Shown here piece after piece: positions 17,473 to 26,527 of a DNA stretch of 64,000 nucleotides. Both the position numbers and the translations under genes were made by a program. Positions within the stretch are counted from its first letter, which is position 1. The number at the start of each line of letters is the position of its first letter. Under the pieces are notes generated by a model, which saw nothing but the letters and a program-made list of their open reading frames with translations, was not told where the DNA came from and made no database searches. Origin of the DNA: JAAYYM01 sp964638005 (GTDB lineage: Bacteria > Bacillota > Clostridia > Lachnospirales > Lachnospiraceae); the NCBI GenBank assembly GCA_964638005.1, contig CAZWXS010000004.1:43398-107397 (forward strand). The letters run 5' to 3'.

Positions 17473-18846
17473 TCAGTGCACAAATCTCGTCAAATGCGCC
17501 TTGTGTGCTTCATACAGCTCTTCAAACACCTGAACCGCCGTCTCTCTGTTTCCGATGAGGGGATTGGTTGTAAGTGCCTGTACCGCAAGCTCTTTGTCTC
17601 CGTGTACCGCCGCCTCTATCGTCAGTCTTTCATATTCCTTGATCTTCTTCACCAACTGCATGAACTCTGCCTGTTGTGCCTGGTAGCATTCCCGTATATC
17701 TGCTCTGTCTTCTGTGATTGCAATCGGAGTTGCGCCCTTACTGCTGATGATACAGTTCGTCTCAATGACCGCATCCGCCGGCAATTCCGGTATTATATTC
17801 CCGTTCAGGGTATCCACCGTCTGTATATCACATGCGTTATTAAATATACTGTTCACAAGATTGATTGCTGCCTCCGAGTATCTGGAACCGCCTCTCTTGG
17901 ATAGCTCTGCGGGCTTTTCCTCCAGATTGGTATCTCGATACTTCTCGAACAAGGCTTTCTCGACTGCCTGTACCTGATTCGCACGTGTTCCCTTGCCGAC
18001 AGCGACACTTTCCTGTTCTTCCTTCACCATTTCATTTGTAAAATAGAAATACTGCATATAAGGAGACAGCATTGCTCCCATTGCAGCTGCCTTTTCATCC
18101 ATTCCGGCAATCTTATTGATATTCTTAACAACTCCCTCTGCCTTACGAACCTTCAGCACTTCCTCGATATAATCATGTCCATGCTCCATGCCCGGTATGT
18201 CTGCATTCTCCTTCAGGTACACATGAGGCATGATACTCAGATGATTCAATCCGACAAATCTGCAGTCAAGATCTCCTTCTGCTACGGACTCTCCCAATCG
18301 CTCTGCCGCATCATGGCACATATTAATCGGACAATTGCATAATCCGATGCATTTTACCTTCGTATACTTATTGACCGCTTCGGTCACTATTCCTGCGGGA
18401 TTTGTAAAGTTGATCAACCATGCATCCTTACATACCTTCTCCATATCAGCACAGATGTCCAACAATACAGGAATGGTTCTGAGCGCCTTAAAACAGCCTC
18501 CGGCTCCTGTAGTCTCCTGTCCGACCAAACCGTATTTCAACGGAATCCTTTCATCCTGATTACGTGCTTCGAGACCACCTACGCGCAGCTGAGTAATCAC
18601 AAAATCAGCTCCTGCAAGTCCCTTCATCCTATCAAATGTATATGATACCTGAATATCCATCCCCGCCTTGCTCAGCATACGCTTCACAAACGCAGTATTG
18701 ATTTCAACCTTTTCCTTACCTGCCGGAATATCAATCAATACGATTTCCTTCACGGGCAATGTCTCTCTGTGTAATATAACCCCATCAATCAGTTCCGGTG
18801 TATAGCTGCTTCCACCGCCAATGATTACCAGCTTCAAATCCTTCAT
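17473..18846 (-). CDS. GH4 glycosidase, probable 6-phospho-beta-glucosidase
   Basis: 457 residues of glycoside hydrolase family 4, which cleaves (phospho)glycosides by an NAD- and Mn-dependent redox mechanism in the cytoplasm. The Rossmann NAD loop is VIIGGGSSYTPELIDG. Metal ligands are expected at the Cys of GLCNCPINM and the His of GLNHLSIM; the GLCN-x-PI form is that of 6-phospho-beta-glucosidases rather than alpha-glucosidases. NFTNPAGIVTEA is also typical. No PTS genes are in view, so the import route of the phosphorylated substrate is not visible here. It is followed by the BadF-type kinase. Confidence 0.88.
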   Translation of the reverse strand: MKDLKLVIIGGGSSYTPELIDGVILHRETLPVKEIVLIDIPAGKEKVEINTAFVKRMLSKAGMDIQVSYTFDRMKGLAGADFVITQLRVGGLEARNQDERIPLKYGLVGQETTGAGGCFKALRTIPVLLDICADMEKVCKDAWLINFTNPAGIVTEAVNKYTKVKCIGLCNCPINMCHDAAERLGESVAEGDLDCRFVGLNHLSIMPHVYLKENADIPGMEHGHDYIEEVLKVRKAEGVVKNINKIAGMDEKAAAMGAMLSPYMQYFYFTNEMVKEEQESVAVGKGTRANQVQAVEKALFEKYRDTNLEEKPAELSKRGGSRYSEAAINLVNSIFNNACDIQTVDTLNGNIIPELPADAVIETNCIISSKGATPIAITEDRADIRECYQAQQAEFMQLVKKIKEYERLTIEAAVHGDKELAVQALTTNPLIGNRETAVQVFEELYEAHKAHLTRFVH

Positions 18847-18888
18847 ATTAAGTACCTCCTCTAAATAATTATATATACTATCATACCA

Positions 18889-18925
18889 AAAAACAGAGAT
18901 AAGAACTATCCTTATCTCTGTTTTT
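18889..18925 (-). terminator. Terminator after the Q/P/Y-repeat membrane protein gene
   Basis: Fifteen-base perfect arms AAAAACAGAGATAAG and CTTATCTCTGTTTTT with a seven-base loop. On the minus strand the right half supplies a T run. It separates the surface operon from the GH4/kinase operon. Confidence 0.85.
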
Positions 18926-18951
18926 AATAAAATAATGTGTGCTATTTTATA

Positions 18952-21333
18952 TTACTTATCCACATCTATGAACTCAAATTCAAAATCATCGTCCAAATCA
19001 AGCTTGGGCTGTTGTGCCGGTTGTACAGGCTGTTCATAATATGGTTGTTGTACGGGCTGATTGTACTGTGGCTGCTGTATTGGCTGTTGTACAGACTGCG
19101 CATATTGTGACTGCTGTATCGGCTGTTCATAGTATGGCTGCTGTATCTGCTGTCCATAATACGGTTGTTGCACGGGCGCCTCATACTGTGGCTGTTGCAT
19201 CGGCTGCTCATAGTATGGCTGTGACATTGGCTGTTCGTATCGAGGCTGCTGTACCGGCTGTTCATAATATGGCTGCTGTGCCGAATGTACCGGTTGTTCA
19301 TACTGTGGCTGCACAGGTTGTTCATACTGCGTCCGTGGTGCAGGCTGTCTTGGCGGCTGCTGTACCGGCTGTCTCTGAACCGGCTGAGACAACGGTTTCG
19401 CTATCGGCTCCACCGGCGGCTCTGCATGCGGAACATGTGGTGCCTCCACCGGCGGCACTGCTCCCGGTGCACGCATGGTGCGTACATGTGGTTCTGTAGG
19501 CGGTTCTGTCACCGTCATCTTAGGTGCAGTGACGGGTCTGCGGGTTCCGGTCAGCGGCCTGCGCTCATCTTCATCCGCGCCCTGCATCGCACTCTGCATT
19601 TCGCTCCAATCAAGCTGTGTCGCCTCTACAGGCTCCGGAGCCTTCTTTTTCTTTCTGCCAAAGAAGGAATGACGCTCTGTATAGTCGTCGTCTTCATCAT
19701 CGTCCTCGTCATCCTCATCGTCCTCATCCATATCATCATCGCCAAAGTCATCTTCTTCATACCACTTGGCAAGTCGACTCTTTTTCTTCTTATTCTTTTT
19801 TCTGCCTCGTCTGTCTTCTTCCTCGTCCTCATCCTCATCGGGCAACGGTTCAGGCAGAGATATGTCTTCAAAGACCATATCCTGTGTCTCATAGCCTACA
19901 GGCGATACCGGCGCAGTCTGCTGATATGCCTGCCCCTGACGCACCGGAGGCTGCTCCAGATAGATCTCTCCTGTTTCCTCAAGATCCTCTCCGGCTTCAT
20001 AACGTCTGGCGCGTATCTCATCTGCACTTAATCGCTCAGACCCACGGCCGTTCCGACTATTGTATCGGTTATCACGCGTATCCTCTTCATCTTCATCCTC
20101 TTCATCTTCATCAATATATTCATAGCTTTGATAATCACGAAGCTTCAAAAACAGATTGACCAACAATATAATCAGAATCAAGATTACAACTGCCATAACA
20201 CATATCACAATAAAGCGTGTATGTGACTGTGCCTTATATGAATCCGTATCCGAATCAAACACATCCAATACCGAAGGTTCTTCCGCAGCCGAAGCATCCA
20301 GTTGCAGATACCGCTGGTAAGTGCCTTCTTTCATATCATACATATACCAACCTTGGTTTCCGTCACTGTTCAGTGCATATAACAGGAAGAAATCACTTGT
20401 ATTTACACCATTGGCAGTTGTTTCGGGAACTCCTTCTGCCTCAGACTCTGCTGCACCATCTGCTGTGCCTTCTGCTGCAGTATCAGATGATGCAGGTATA
20501 GCACCGTTGATTGCATATGCCTGCAGGGTCTTTCCGTTCCACTGCAAAGTTGCTTTGATAAATCCATCCGGAACGACTACTGACTCATCCGGTATCATGA
20601 TGATGATGTATTTGCTTTCGATTCCGTTGATGCTTACAAAATCAATAAATGTATCTGTTGCCTGATCATAAATGCAGAACTCTCCATTTGCACCGCCTGC
20701 ATCCGTCACATACAGCAACGTCAGATCACCCATGTCAAACTGCGCAGACTCTAACATCTGCTCCTGATAAGTAAAATCAGCCTTGTGAAATCCTGCCGGT
20801 ATGATCTCATTCGGAAATGTCGTTGACAGCATCTTCTCCGTGCCGTTAATCGCAATCAAACCGTCCGCAATATTGCTGGTTGTAGCTGCTTCGCCTCCTG
20901 CAGGTGCTGCATTTACACCGTCACCGACCGCTACGGTCACCTGATCTGTAGGTACATTGGCTCCGTCTCCGTCCAATACGGCAGATACTTTCACATCCGT
21001 TGTACCCGATGCAGCTCCCTTAAATGTAATGGTCGCTTCCGTGTCAGAGAGCGTGATCAATCCGCCTCCTCCGCCTCCGTATGAATTTTCCTTATCACAT
21101 GATTCAAAGCTCAGAACCGCTGCATCATATTCCACTGATATCTCCGGCTTTTCTGCAGATCCTTCTGGATTCTCCGCCTTGATGGTTACGGATACTTCTC
21201 CTCCGACTTCAACCGTTTCGGCACTTGCTGTTATGGATACACTGCCTGCAGCCATAACATTCTGTGAAATCATCACACAGAATAACAGCACGGTAAACAA
21301 TGATCCTATCAGTCTCTTTCCGACTTTTTTCAT
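18952..21333 (-). CDS. Single-pass membrane protein with cohesin-like ectodomain and Q/P/Y-rich tandem-repeat tail
   Basis: About 793 residues. A signal peptide (MKKVGKRLIGSLFTVLLFC, ending at AAGSVS) is followed by a cohesin-like beta domain (about 30-145) and an extracytoplasmic region. A membrane helix (FIVICVMAVVILILIILL, near residue 385) comes next. The rest should be cytoplasmic: a strongly acidic D/E stretch, K-rich segments (GRKKNKKKKSRLAKW, FFGRKKKKAPEP), a P/T-rich linker, and a tail with many copies of a YYEQPVQQP-like unit. This is a low-complexity, possibly phase-separating or SH3/WW-ligand-like tail. The ATG at 21333 is seven bases after AGGAGG. It lies 46 bases behind the SH3-repeat gene and is likely co-transcribed. 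Family not recognised. Confidence 0.8.
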   Translation of the reverse strand: MKKVGKRLIGSLFTVLLFCVMISQNVMAAGSVSITASAETVEVGGEVSVTIKAENPEGSAEKPEISVEYDAAVLSFESCDKENSYGGGGGGLITLSDTEATITFKGAASGTTDVKVSAVLDGDGANVPTDQVTVAVGDGVNAAPAGGEAATTSNIADGLIAINGTEKMLSTTFPNEIIPAGFHKADFTYQEQMLESAQFDMGDLTLLYVTDAGGANGEFCIYDQATDTFIDFVSINGIESKYIIIMIPDESVVVPDGFIKATLQWNGKTLQAYAINGAIPASSDTAAEGTADGAAESEAEGVPETTANGVNTSDFFLLYALNSDGNQGWYMYDMKEGTYQRYLQLDASAAEEPSVLDVFDSDTDSYKAQSHTRFIVICVMAVVILILIILLVNLFLKLRDYQSYEYIDEDEEDEDEEDTRDNRYNSRNGRGSERLSADEIRARRYEAGEDLEETGEIYLEQPPVRQGQAYQQTAPVSPVGYETQDMVFEDISLPEPLPDEDEDEEEDRRGRKKNKKKKSRLAKWYEEDDFGDDDMDEDDEDDEDDDEDDDYTERHSFFGRKKKKAPEPVEATQLDWSEMQSAMQGADEDERRPLTGTRRPVTAPKMTVTEPPTEPHVRTMRAPGAVPPVEAPHVPHAEPPVEPIAKPLSQPVQRQPVQQPPRQPAPRTQYEQPVQPQYEQPVHSAQQPYYEQPVQQPRYEQPMSQPYYEQPMQQPQYEAPVQQPYYGQQIQQPYYEQPIQQSQYAQSVQQPIQQPQYNQPVQQPYYEQPVQPAQQPKLDLDDDFEFEFIDVDK
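19011..19340 (-). repeat. Degenerate in-frame tandem repeats encoding the YEQPVQQP tail
   Basis: Repeating units of about 24-33 bases, such as GGCTGTTCATAATATGGCTG and close variants on the plus strand, encode Y-Y-E-Q-P-x-Q-Q-P in the minus-strand gene. The unit number can be expected to vary between strains by slippage. Confidence 0.85.
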
Positions 21334-21379
21334 CTCATTTCCTCCTAAATTCATATCACAAATATAGTGTACCCATCCT

Positions 21380-24300
21380 CTATTGATTTCTTGTTATATT
21401 CATTACATAATTTCTGGTATTTCCGTTTTGTGCCTTACATACAACCGTAATCTGGGTCGTTCCCACAGGAATGTCATAAGTACCTGTTCCCGCTATGGAT
21501 GCACTTCCGTTGACCGGAGTCGCTCCGATACCGATCTGCCCGATTCCGTTATCAATCGTAAATGAATATTGATCCGTTGCCGAATTGAAATTCGGTATTG
21601 TACCGTAACCATCTATATACAGATTGGAGAGATAGCAGTTCGGATTGGCCGAGGATTCAGGCTTCGCACATACTGCCTCCGGCATATTATTATATACGGG
21701 TATCTTGAATACCAGTGATGTATTCAGATCCGAATAAGCTTTTTTCATTCTTGCAGCTTCCGAAGACGCTGCCTGAATATTGGTCATATATTGGTGCGAA
21801 TACAATCCGTTCTCCGTATTCACAACATTGAATTTCTGGAAATAAAGTGTATTCTGTCCTCTCTTTATATAACGCTCACTGACATATTTGGCGCTTCCCA
21901 TAATAGATTTGTAACGTGTATTCCATGGTCTGTAATAAGCATCCTCTGTTCCTGCCGCATATATCAGTCCATTGACAACTGCTGTATTTCCGTTTGCAGC
22001 ATATGCTCCTATATTAAAGAAATTAAACAGATTTTCAAGTCCTGCAACCGTACCCGTAACGCTTCCGCTCGTGCCTGTCATTCCCTGCTCCTGCAGGCTG
22101 CGCGCTGCCAGATGATAAGGTGAAATACCCATCGTCGTTCCCGCTTCCACAAAGGTGCTTGCATACGATCTTGCTGCACCATCCGTATCCGTAAAGCTCG
22201 AGCTCATAAAGGATGATGCCAGTATATTGGAAACACCTGCTTCGTTCTGATAACCCTCATATTCCAACGTCTCAAACTGGAAGATTCCATTTTCGTCCAG
22301 GAAATTACGAGGATCCAGATAGAAAAGTGTAATCTCGGGTGATGCTGCTACCCAGCTTGCTCCATCAAATCCGTACCAGTTATCCGTATTCCAGTCATAT
22401 GCCTGCGGACTTGTGGATTTCCACGAGGAAACGCTGGACTTGGAAATCAGATTCTTACCGACTGCCGTTTCTGCTGCCGCCACATTGCTCCACTCCAGAT
22501 TTGTCTTGACCGGCTGGAATGTCCAGTTCGGATATTTTGTATGTAATGTCCGCAAGGGATTCTTATATGCTTCCGGAAAATCTGCAATTGCCTTTTCAAA
22601 TTCCTCACTGGTCGCAACCGTCGTACTGGCTGCCGTCTGTATGATATTCACGAAATCCGAACGAATAAAGCCTGTTTTCGCAGCTCCGCCGTACTCAAAG
22701 GAAATCTGATACCATTTATATCCGTCCGATCCCGTTGTCTCTCCCGTGACCGTCACAGAATGATCTGTATTCAGCTGTACGACAACCGTTCCGTTCACCG
22801 CGCTCTCTCTGACCCTGACAGCCGTTCCTTTCACGGTTCCCTTGGTCGTTCCGTCTGTATTGCTGTTTGTCGCTGCCGGTGGTGTCGTAACAACTGCTTC
22901 CTCAACAGTCAAATAATCCGAACGAATATATCCGGATTGTGCCGTACTGTTATATGTATAGGCAATTCCATACCATTTATTTCCGTCCGATCCTGTCTTT
23001 TCCTCAGTCACCGTTACAGAATGTCCCGTGCTGAGCTTGCTGACAATCTCACCGCTGACCGGCTCCTTCCGCACATTTACATTGATACCTTTCACGGCTC
23101 CCGTGCGATGTGAAGATGAAGCGGTATTGGTCGTAGTCGTAGTTGTAGTCGCCGCAGCCGGTGTAACAACTGTCTTTTCCTCCACCGTTAAAAAGTCTGA
23201 TCTGATAAATCCTGACAAGGATGAACCGTTAAGTGTAAATGAAATGCCATACCACTTATTTCCGTCAGATCCGGTCACCTCGCTTGTAACCGTAGTCACC
23301 TGCCCTGTATTCAGCACCGTTACGATATCGCCGCTTACAGCTTCTTTCCGTACATTGATCTTGGTGCCCTTGACTGTTCCTACCTTTGTGGTTGTTGTCG
23401 TTCCCGCTGTCGTCGATGGTGTGGCAGAAGCGGATGCCTTTTCCACATAATCACTGCATACATAACCACTCATCGCTTCATTATTATATGTAAATGCTAC
23501 CTTGTACCATGCCTTACCATCCGCCGAAGCCGATTCCAGAATTGTCACCTGCTGTCCCGTGCTGAGACCGCAGCATACATTGGATGTCAACGATGCAGTC
23601 GTTCTCACCCTGACTCCGGTTCCTTTGATAACACCCGTTGCGTTTGTCGTACCAGCCGTTGTCGATGCATTTCCCGTCGAAGTCGTTGCACTTGTGCCTG
23701 TTGACGTAACCGTAATCAGATCCTCTCTGACATAACCCGATACTGACGCACCGTTATTCATACAGGCAATCTCATACCATTTCTTTCCGCTGTCATCTAC
23801 TGTAGAATCCTTGATGATGACTACAAAACCATTATTCAGGGTCGTAACAATGCCTCCCTGTGTTGTTGCGCTGGAACGGACCCGTACATTGCTGCCCTTG
23901 ATTGCTCCTGTGGAAGCCGTTCCCGTTCCGGTCGTCGTTGCCGTTGATGCAGCTGCACTTGTCGTTGCTGATGCAGGTGCCGTAACCCCATTGAGCAAAT
24001 CTGCTCTTATATATCCTCTGTAAAACAAATCGTTCTTATTTACATTCACACAATACCATGTATTTCCATCCGTTCCTTTGACAGAAGATTCGACCGTCAC
24101 CACTTGTCCCGTGCTGAGCGTACACTGTACATCCGATGTACGTGCCGCCTCTGTCCTAACAATGACATTGGTTCCTTTGACAGTCGCTGTACCGGCTCCT
24201 GCCGTTCCTGCGGTGGTTGTCGTCCCCGAAGCTGATGCTGTCGGTGCCGCAGCTGTCGATGCCGCTCCCGCAATCTCATTCCCCTTTTTGACCAGATCCG

Positions 24301-24601
24301 AACGAATGTATCCTTCTACACCCGATATTTTTACTTTATACCACTTGTTTCCGTCTGTGCCTGTCGTCTCATCCGTAATGATGAGCGTCTCATCCTTCTT
24401 GACACAGCATACCACCGCTCCGCCTGTGGATGCTGACTGACGCACACGGCCACTGGCACATACTACAGTTCCGTTGGCTGATGTATAGGCATAAGCATCG
24501 GATCCAAATAACGCAAAAGAAGCAACAACTAATACAATTGCCGCTCCTGCCGCAAGGATAGAATATCCCCTTCTGCTTTTCCCCTTAGTGCCTTGAATCA
24601 T
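21380..24601 (-). CDS. Secreted wall protein with seven SH3b repeats, glucosaminidase-like domain and cadherin-like C-terminus
   Basis: 1073 residues. An N-terminal signal segment (GYSILAAGAAIVLVVASFAL, then DAYAYTS) exports it. Seven SH3b repeats follow between about residues 42 and 660, each with NVRVR-like starts, a DGNKWY motif and a GYIRSDL end, joined by Ala/Thr-rich linkers. A C-terminal region (about 670-970) resembles the N-acetylglucosaminidase domain of LytD/GH73-type peptidoglycan hydrolases (GISPYHLAARSLQEQG, WNTRYKSIMGSAKYVSERYI). The final 90 residues look like a cadherin-like beta-sandwich (SFTIDNGIGQIGIGATPV). Role: binding and probably cleaving cell-wall glycan. ATG follows GAGGAG. 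It is the first gene of a two-gene operon with a good promoter and a structured 5' leader. Confidence 0.85.
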   Translation of the reverse strand: MIQGTKGKSRRGYSILAAGAAIVLVVASFALFGSDAYAYTSANGTVVCASGRVRQSASTGGAVVCCVKKDETLIITDETTGTDGNKWYKVKISGVEGYIRSDLVKKGNEIAGAASTAAAPTASASGTTTTAGTAGAGTATVKGTNVIVRTEAARTSDVQCTLSTGQVVTVESSVKGTDGNTWYCVNVNKNDLFYRGYIRADLLNGVTAPASATTSAAASTATTTGTGTASTGAIKGSNVRVRSSATTQGGIVTTLNNGFVVIIKDSTVDDSGKKWYEIACMNNGASVSGYVREDLITVTSTGTSATTSTGNASTTAGTTNATGVIKGTGVRVRTTASLTSNVCCGLSTGQQVTILESASADGKAWYKVAFTYNNEAMSGYVCSDYVEKASASATPSTTAGTTTTTKVGTVKGTKINVRKEAVSGDIVTVLNTGQVTTVTSEVTGSDGNKWYGISFTLNGSSLSGFIRSDFLTVEEKTVVTPAAATTTTTTTNTASSSHRTGAVKGINVNVRKEPVSGEIVSKLSTGHSVTVTEEKTGSDGNKWYGIAYTYNSTAQSGYIRSDYLTVEEAVVTTPPAATNSNTDGTTKGTVKGTAVRVRESAVNGTVVVQLNTDHSVTVTGETTGSDGYKWYQISFEYGGAAKTGFIRSDFVNIIQTAASTTVATSEEFEKAIADFPEAYKNPLRTLHTKYPNWTFQPVKTNLEWSNVAAAETAVGKNLISKSSVSSWKSTSPQAYDWNTDNWYGFDGASWVAASPEITLFYLDPRNFLDENGIFQFETLEYEGYQNEAGVSNILASSFMSSSFTDTDGAARSYASTFVEAGTTMGISPYHLAARSLQEQGMTGTSGSVTGTVAGLENLFNFFNIGAYAANGNTAVVNGLIYAAGTEDAYYRPWNTRYKSIMGSAKYVSERYIKRGQNTLYFQKFNVVNTENGLYSHQYMTNIQAASSEAARMKKAYSDLNTSLVFKIPVYNNMPEAVCAKPESSANPNCYLSNLYIDGYGTIPNFNSATDQYSFTIDNGIGQIGIGATPVNGSASIAGTGTYDIPVGTTQITVVCKAQNGNTRNYVMNITRNQ

Positions 24602-24662
24602 AGTACGATTCTCCTCATCGAGTGCTGACCGCTATGGTCATTCAAGTGCATAACCATTCTGT

Positions 24663-24697
24663 TTTAGATGTATATTTCCCCAAATTACACATCTAAA
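24663..24697 (-). promoter_or_regulatory. Hairpin in the 5' leader of the SH3-repeat gene
   Basis: Nine-base perfect arms TTTAGATGT and ACATCTAAA with a 17-base loop. A direct repeat GGGGAAAT (minus strand) occurs in the loop and again just upstream. It lies downstream of the promoter and about 60 bases before the start codon, so it would be in the mRNA leader. It matches no riboswitch I know. Confidence 0.5.
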
Positions 24698-24728
24698 TGA
24701 GATTTCCCCACAAACTTATCTCAACATT

Positions 24729-24757
24729 ATCATACAACTGATAAAGGCTTATGTCAA
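24729..24757 (-). promoter_or_regulatory. Promoter of the SH3-repeat / Q-repeat operon
   Basis: Minus strand TTGACA (24757-24752), 17-base spacer, TATGAT (24734-24729). Confidence 0.8.
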
Positions 24758-24759
24758 CC

Positions 24760-24795
24760 AAATGTTGTAATATTTTTTTAATATTTACAACATTT
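24760..24795. promoter_or_regulatory. Inverted repeat directly upstream of the -35, candidate operator
   Basis: Eleven-base perfect arms AAATGTTGTAA and TTACAACATTT with a 14-base AT-only spacer, ending two bases from the -35 hexamer. The position suits an activator or a looping repressor. The binding protein is unknown. Confidence 0.55.
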
Positions 24796-24863
24796 TGTAC
24801 CTATTTGTCGCTTTTTCTCTTATTCTCTTTTTCATATTGACTTTTCGAGTCAATACAAATTCA

Positions 24864-24897
24864 GCCGTGCAATATGCCTTTATGCATATCACACGGC
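24864..24897 (-). terminator. Imperfect hairpin after ecfT, possible terminator
   Basis: GCCGTG and CACGGC outer arms with inner ATATGC/GCATAT. The T run on the minus-strand side is weak, so termination is uncertain. The rest of 24602-24950 holds the SH3 operon promoter and leader; I see no gene in it. Confidence 0.4.
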
Positions 24898-24950
24898 CAT
24901 CTTCTATCCGCTGCTCTTCTCTTCTTCTATAATATCTTCTACAATATCTT

Positions 24951-25721
24951 CTATAACATCACTGCTCCTGTCAGCACGCATGCAATCATCAATACCGCAG
25001 CTGCATCTGCTCCTTGAAAGCAGTACTTTTTATAACCGCTCTGTCTCGTGCGCAGATGAAACCCTCTTAGTTCTGTTGAAACAGCAGCACCGTCGATTTT
25101 CTTAACAGAGCTGATCAGAAGTGGTACGCACAATGGCAGAAGCAGTTTGATCTTCTTAAAAAAATTCTTTGTATCAAATTCTACACCCCGTGCAGTCTGT
25201 GCCTCCATGATGCCTGCCATCTCCTGGGTAAACAACGGGATAAAGCGTATCGTCGTCGTCAGAGCAAATGTATATTGATACGGTATTCCTACCTTTTCTA
25301 CCAACACATTTGACAAGTCACTCATCTGTGTAACCGACAGCATCAATCCAATCGGCATTGTAGCCGCAAAGAGCCGCAGTACGAACAGCAAGGAAAAGGA
25401 AAGACCCAGGTCCGTGATTACCAGTCCCAACGGCAGATCCAACAGAACAGTTCCATCTCTCACAAATAGGATCTGCAGGACAAAGAGAAATATCGAAAAC
25501 TTAACAAGTGCTTTCAGCATATTGAGCGATCGTCTCAATACCGCTCGTCCTGCCACACGGGCAAGTATCAGATTCAATGCAATGACACCAAGCACAAAAT
25601 AGTGCTGATCGCTGATAAAGCAGGCCACACACAGCAGAAACGCTGTGACCAGTTTAGTCAACGGATTCAACCTGTGTAAAACAGAGTTTCCCTGTACGTA
25701 ATCCAAAAAACCGCCCATCAT
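24951..25721 (-). CDS. ECF transporter transmembrane subunit EcfT
   Basis: 256 residues with about five or six membrane helices. It is the T subunit that links the ATPases to the substrate-binding S component. The family's cytoplasmic coupling motif is seen as AQTARGVEFDT, and a second Ala-Arg-Gly-like element as STELRGFHLRTRQ. The start codon overlaps the stop of the ATPase gene (TAATG), so translation is coupled. It is the last gene of the S-A'-A-T operon controlled by the T-box. Confidence 0.92.
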   Translation of the reverse strand: MMGGFLDYVQGNSVLHRLNPLTKLVTAFLLCVACFISDQHYFVLGVIALNLILARVAGRAVLRRSLNMLKALVKFSIFLFVLQILFVRDGTVLLDLPLGLVITDLGLSFSLLFVLRLFAATMPIGLMLSVTQMSDLSNVLVEKVGIPYQYTFALTTTIRFIPLFTQEMAGIMEAQTARGVEFDTKNFFKKIKLLLPLCVPLLISSVKKIDGAAVSTELRGFHLRTRQSGYKKYCFQGADAAAVLMIACVLTGAVML

Positions 25722-26527
25722 TATGCCCTCCTTTGTTTCAGATAATGAATCCGCTCTGTCATATCATTGACGCTGCCAACGTCCACAAATGCTTCCCCCA
25801 GCATCAATGCCAGCGCCGGTATCTGCGCCGGCAATACACTGGCCTTTTGCAGCAGTTCCACATCTGTCATGATAACATCACTGCTACCGTCCCCGATCAG
25901 ACTTCCTTCGTTCAAAACAAGAACCCTGCCCGCATAATCATGTACCAGTTCCATATCATGTGTAATCATCAAAATCGTCGTACCTGCCTGATTGAGCTTT
26001 GCTATCATATCCATGATCTGTATACATTCACGATAATCTAATCCGGTCGTCGGCTCATCCAGAATCAACAATTCAGGCTCGCATACCAAGATTGATGCCA
26101 GCGCCACCCTTTGACGCTCTCCACGACTCAGGCGAAACGGATCCTGCTCCGGTGCAAGCCGAAGCCGTTCCAGCATACACTCACAGCGTGCTTCACATTC
26201 CGCATGATCCGATAACAGATAGGACAAACCAAACATGATTTCACTCTTCACTGTATTCTGGCATATCTGTCTGTCCGGATTTTGAAAGAGATACCCCACC
26301 GTCTTTGCCAATGCAGACGATTTTGTGGTTTTTGTATTCTGTCCGTTCACCAGCACATCACCTGTATCAGGTTTTAAGAGACCGTTACACAGCTTGCTGA
26401 GCGTGGATTTTCCGGCTCCGTTTTCACCGACCAAGGCTACAAATTCTCCTTTTTTCACATGAAATGATATATCTCTGATCATCATCTCACGATCATATGA
26501 AAAACTTACATTTCTAAATTCCAGCAT
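25721..26527 (-). CDS. ECF transporter ATPase (A subunit)
   Basis: 268-residue ABC ATPase. Walker A is GENGAGKSTLSKL, the Q loop lies at GYLFQNPDRQICQ, the signature is LSRGERQRVALA, and Walker B LLILDEPTTGLD, with the switch His in MITHDMELV. QNPD in the Q loop is typical of ECF ATPases. It pairs with the A' subunit upstream (14-base overlap) to make the heterodimer that powers import. Translation of ecfT is coupled to its stop. Confidence 0.92.
   Translation of the reverse strand: MLEFRNVSFSYDREMMIRDISFHVKKGEFVALVGENGAGKSTLSKLCNGLLKPDTGDVLVNGQNTKTTKSSALAKTVGYLFQNPDRQICQNTVKSEIMFGLSYLLSDHAECEARCECMLERLRLAPEQDPFRLSRGERQRVALASILVCEPELLILDEPTTGLDYRECIQIMDMIAKLNQAGTTILMITHDMELVHDYAGRVLVLNEGSLIGDGSSDVIMTDVELLQKASVLPAQIPALALMLGEAFVDVGSVNDMTERIHYLKQRRA

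Noticed and set aside
19011..19340. Short-period repeats that resemble a CRISPR array at first glance
   Set aside because: They are in-frame, degenerate, without unique spacers, and encode the Q/P/Y tail of a protein.
24600..24760. Cyclic dinucleotide riboswitch before the wall-hydrolase gene
   Set aside because: Such riboswitches often precede SH3 wall proteins, but I could not match the conserved core of either the c-di-AMP or the c-di-GMP type.
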